From the NCBI GenBank assembly GCA_910583675.1, contig CAJTYH010000053.1, forward strand, positions 1-13,902: a stretch of DNA of 13,902 bases. Reading direction: 5' to 3'. The first letter of the stretch is position 1. Each line of letters begins with the position of its first letter. The notes under the pieces are model-generated. The model made no database searches. It saw only the letters and a list, made by a program, of their open reading frames with translations, and was not told the origin of the DNA. Below, piece after piece: positions 13,844-13,902 of this stretch. Source of the DNA: an uncultured Muribaculaceae bacterium (GTDB taxonomy: Bacteria > Bacteroidota > Bacteroidia > Bacteroidales > Muribaculaceae). The translations under genes were made by a program, and so were the position numbers.

Positions 13844-13902
13844 ACAGATAAGAGGGTGTTTAATAATGAATGTTAATATTCGGGAGCCGATTTAGCAGCA
13901 TC

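Noticed and set aside
13873..13902. Minus-strand reading DAAKSAPEY followed by TAA, possibly the C-terminus of a gene entering from the right
   Set aside because: Only nine codons are visible, and a competing plus-strand frame (ATG at about 13872) is also open to the edge, so neither can be supported.
1..13902. CRISPR array, tRNA, rRNA, intact insertion sequence, phage or toxin-antitoxin genes
   Set aside because: No regularly spaced repeats, no cloverleaf or rRNA-like sequence, and no transposase, integrase or toxin-like product was found on either strand.

Overview
The window looks like a chromosomal segment from a Bacteroidales bacterium. The evidence is: three promoter-like sites with the Bacteroidetes -7 motif TAnnTTTG and little Shine-Dalgarno signal; a surface-type lipoprotein beginning Cys-Asp-Asp-Asp-Asp; a DUF5106-type exported thioredoxin-like protein; an MnmA carrying the KDQTDFLA and SQGICF variants that I associate with Bacteroidetes; a nuclease-UVR fusion; and a lipid A/Kdo gene (kdsA). 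A Muribaculaceae-like source would fit, but the family-level guess is from general impression only.

Layout. Everything from base 1 to 10229 is on the minus strand. From the left edge there is a partial TPR-type lipoprotein (runs off the window), a ROK-family sugar kinase, and then a 459-base gap. That gap holds the ROK promoter, a 186-bp foldback element with perfect 22-bp terminal inverted repeats, two small AT-rich hairpins and the rpsO terminator. Next is rpsO with its own promoter. Then comes a seven-gene collinear block, which in transcription order is: exported DUF5106/thioredoxin-like protein, mnmA, DUF151-UVR nuclease, nupG, rsmE, kdsA, and a periplasmic TPR protein. Two junctions are ATGA overlaps, the gaps are at most about 60 bases, and I see only one clear promoter, at the head. 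The block mixes RNA modification (mnmA, rsmE), envelope biosynthesis (kdsA), nucleoside uptake (nupG) and exported proteins, so it looks like a housekeeping growth operon rather than one pathway.

A 272-base divergent intergenic region (10230-10501) carries the operon promoter, a GC-rich leader hairpin and a 17/16-bp tandem repeat. It separates the operon from clpB, which is on the plus strand. After clpB comes a hairpin, a small putative surface lipoprotein, and a terminal 221-base stretch with four successive hairpins and no convincing gene.

Most of the window is ordinary housekeeping sequence. I see no defence system, CRISPR array, phage or intact insertion sequence. The best candidates for something under-described are the foldback element that supplies the -33 box of the ROK promoter, the repeat/hairpin architecture of the clpB-operon intergenic region, and the hairpin-rich right end.
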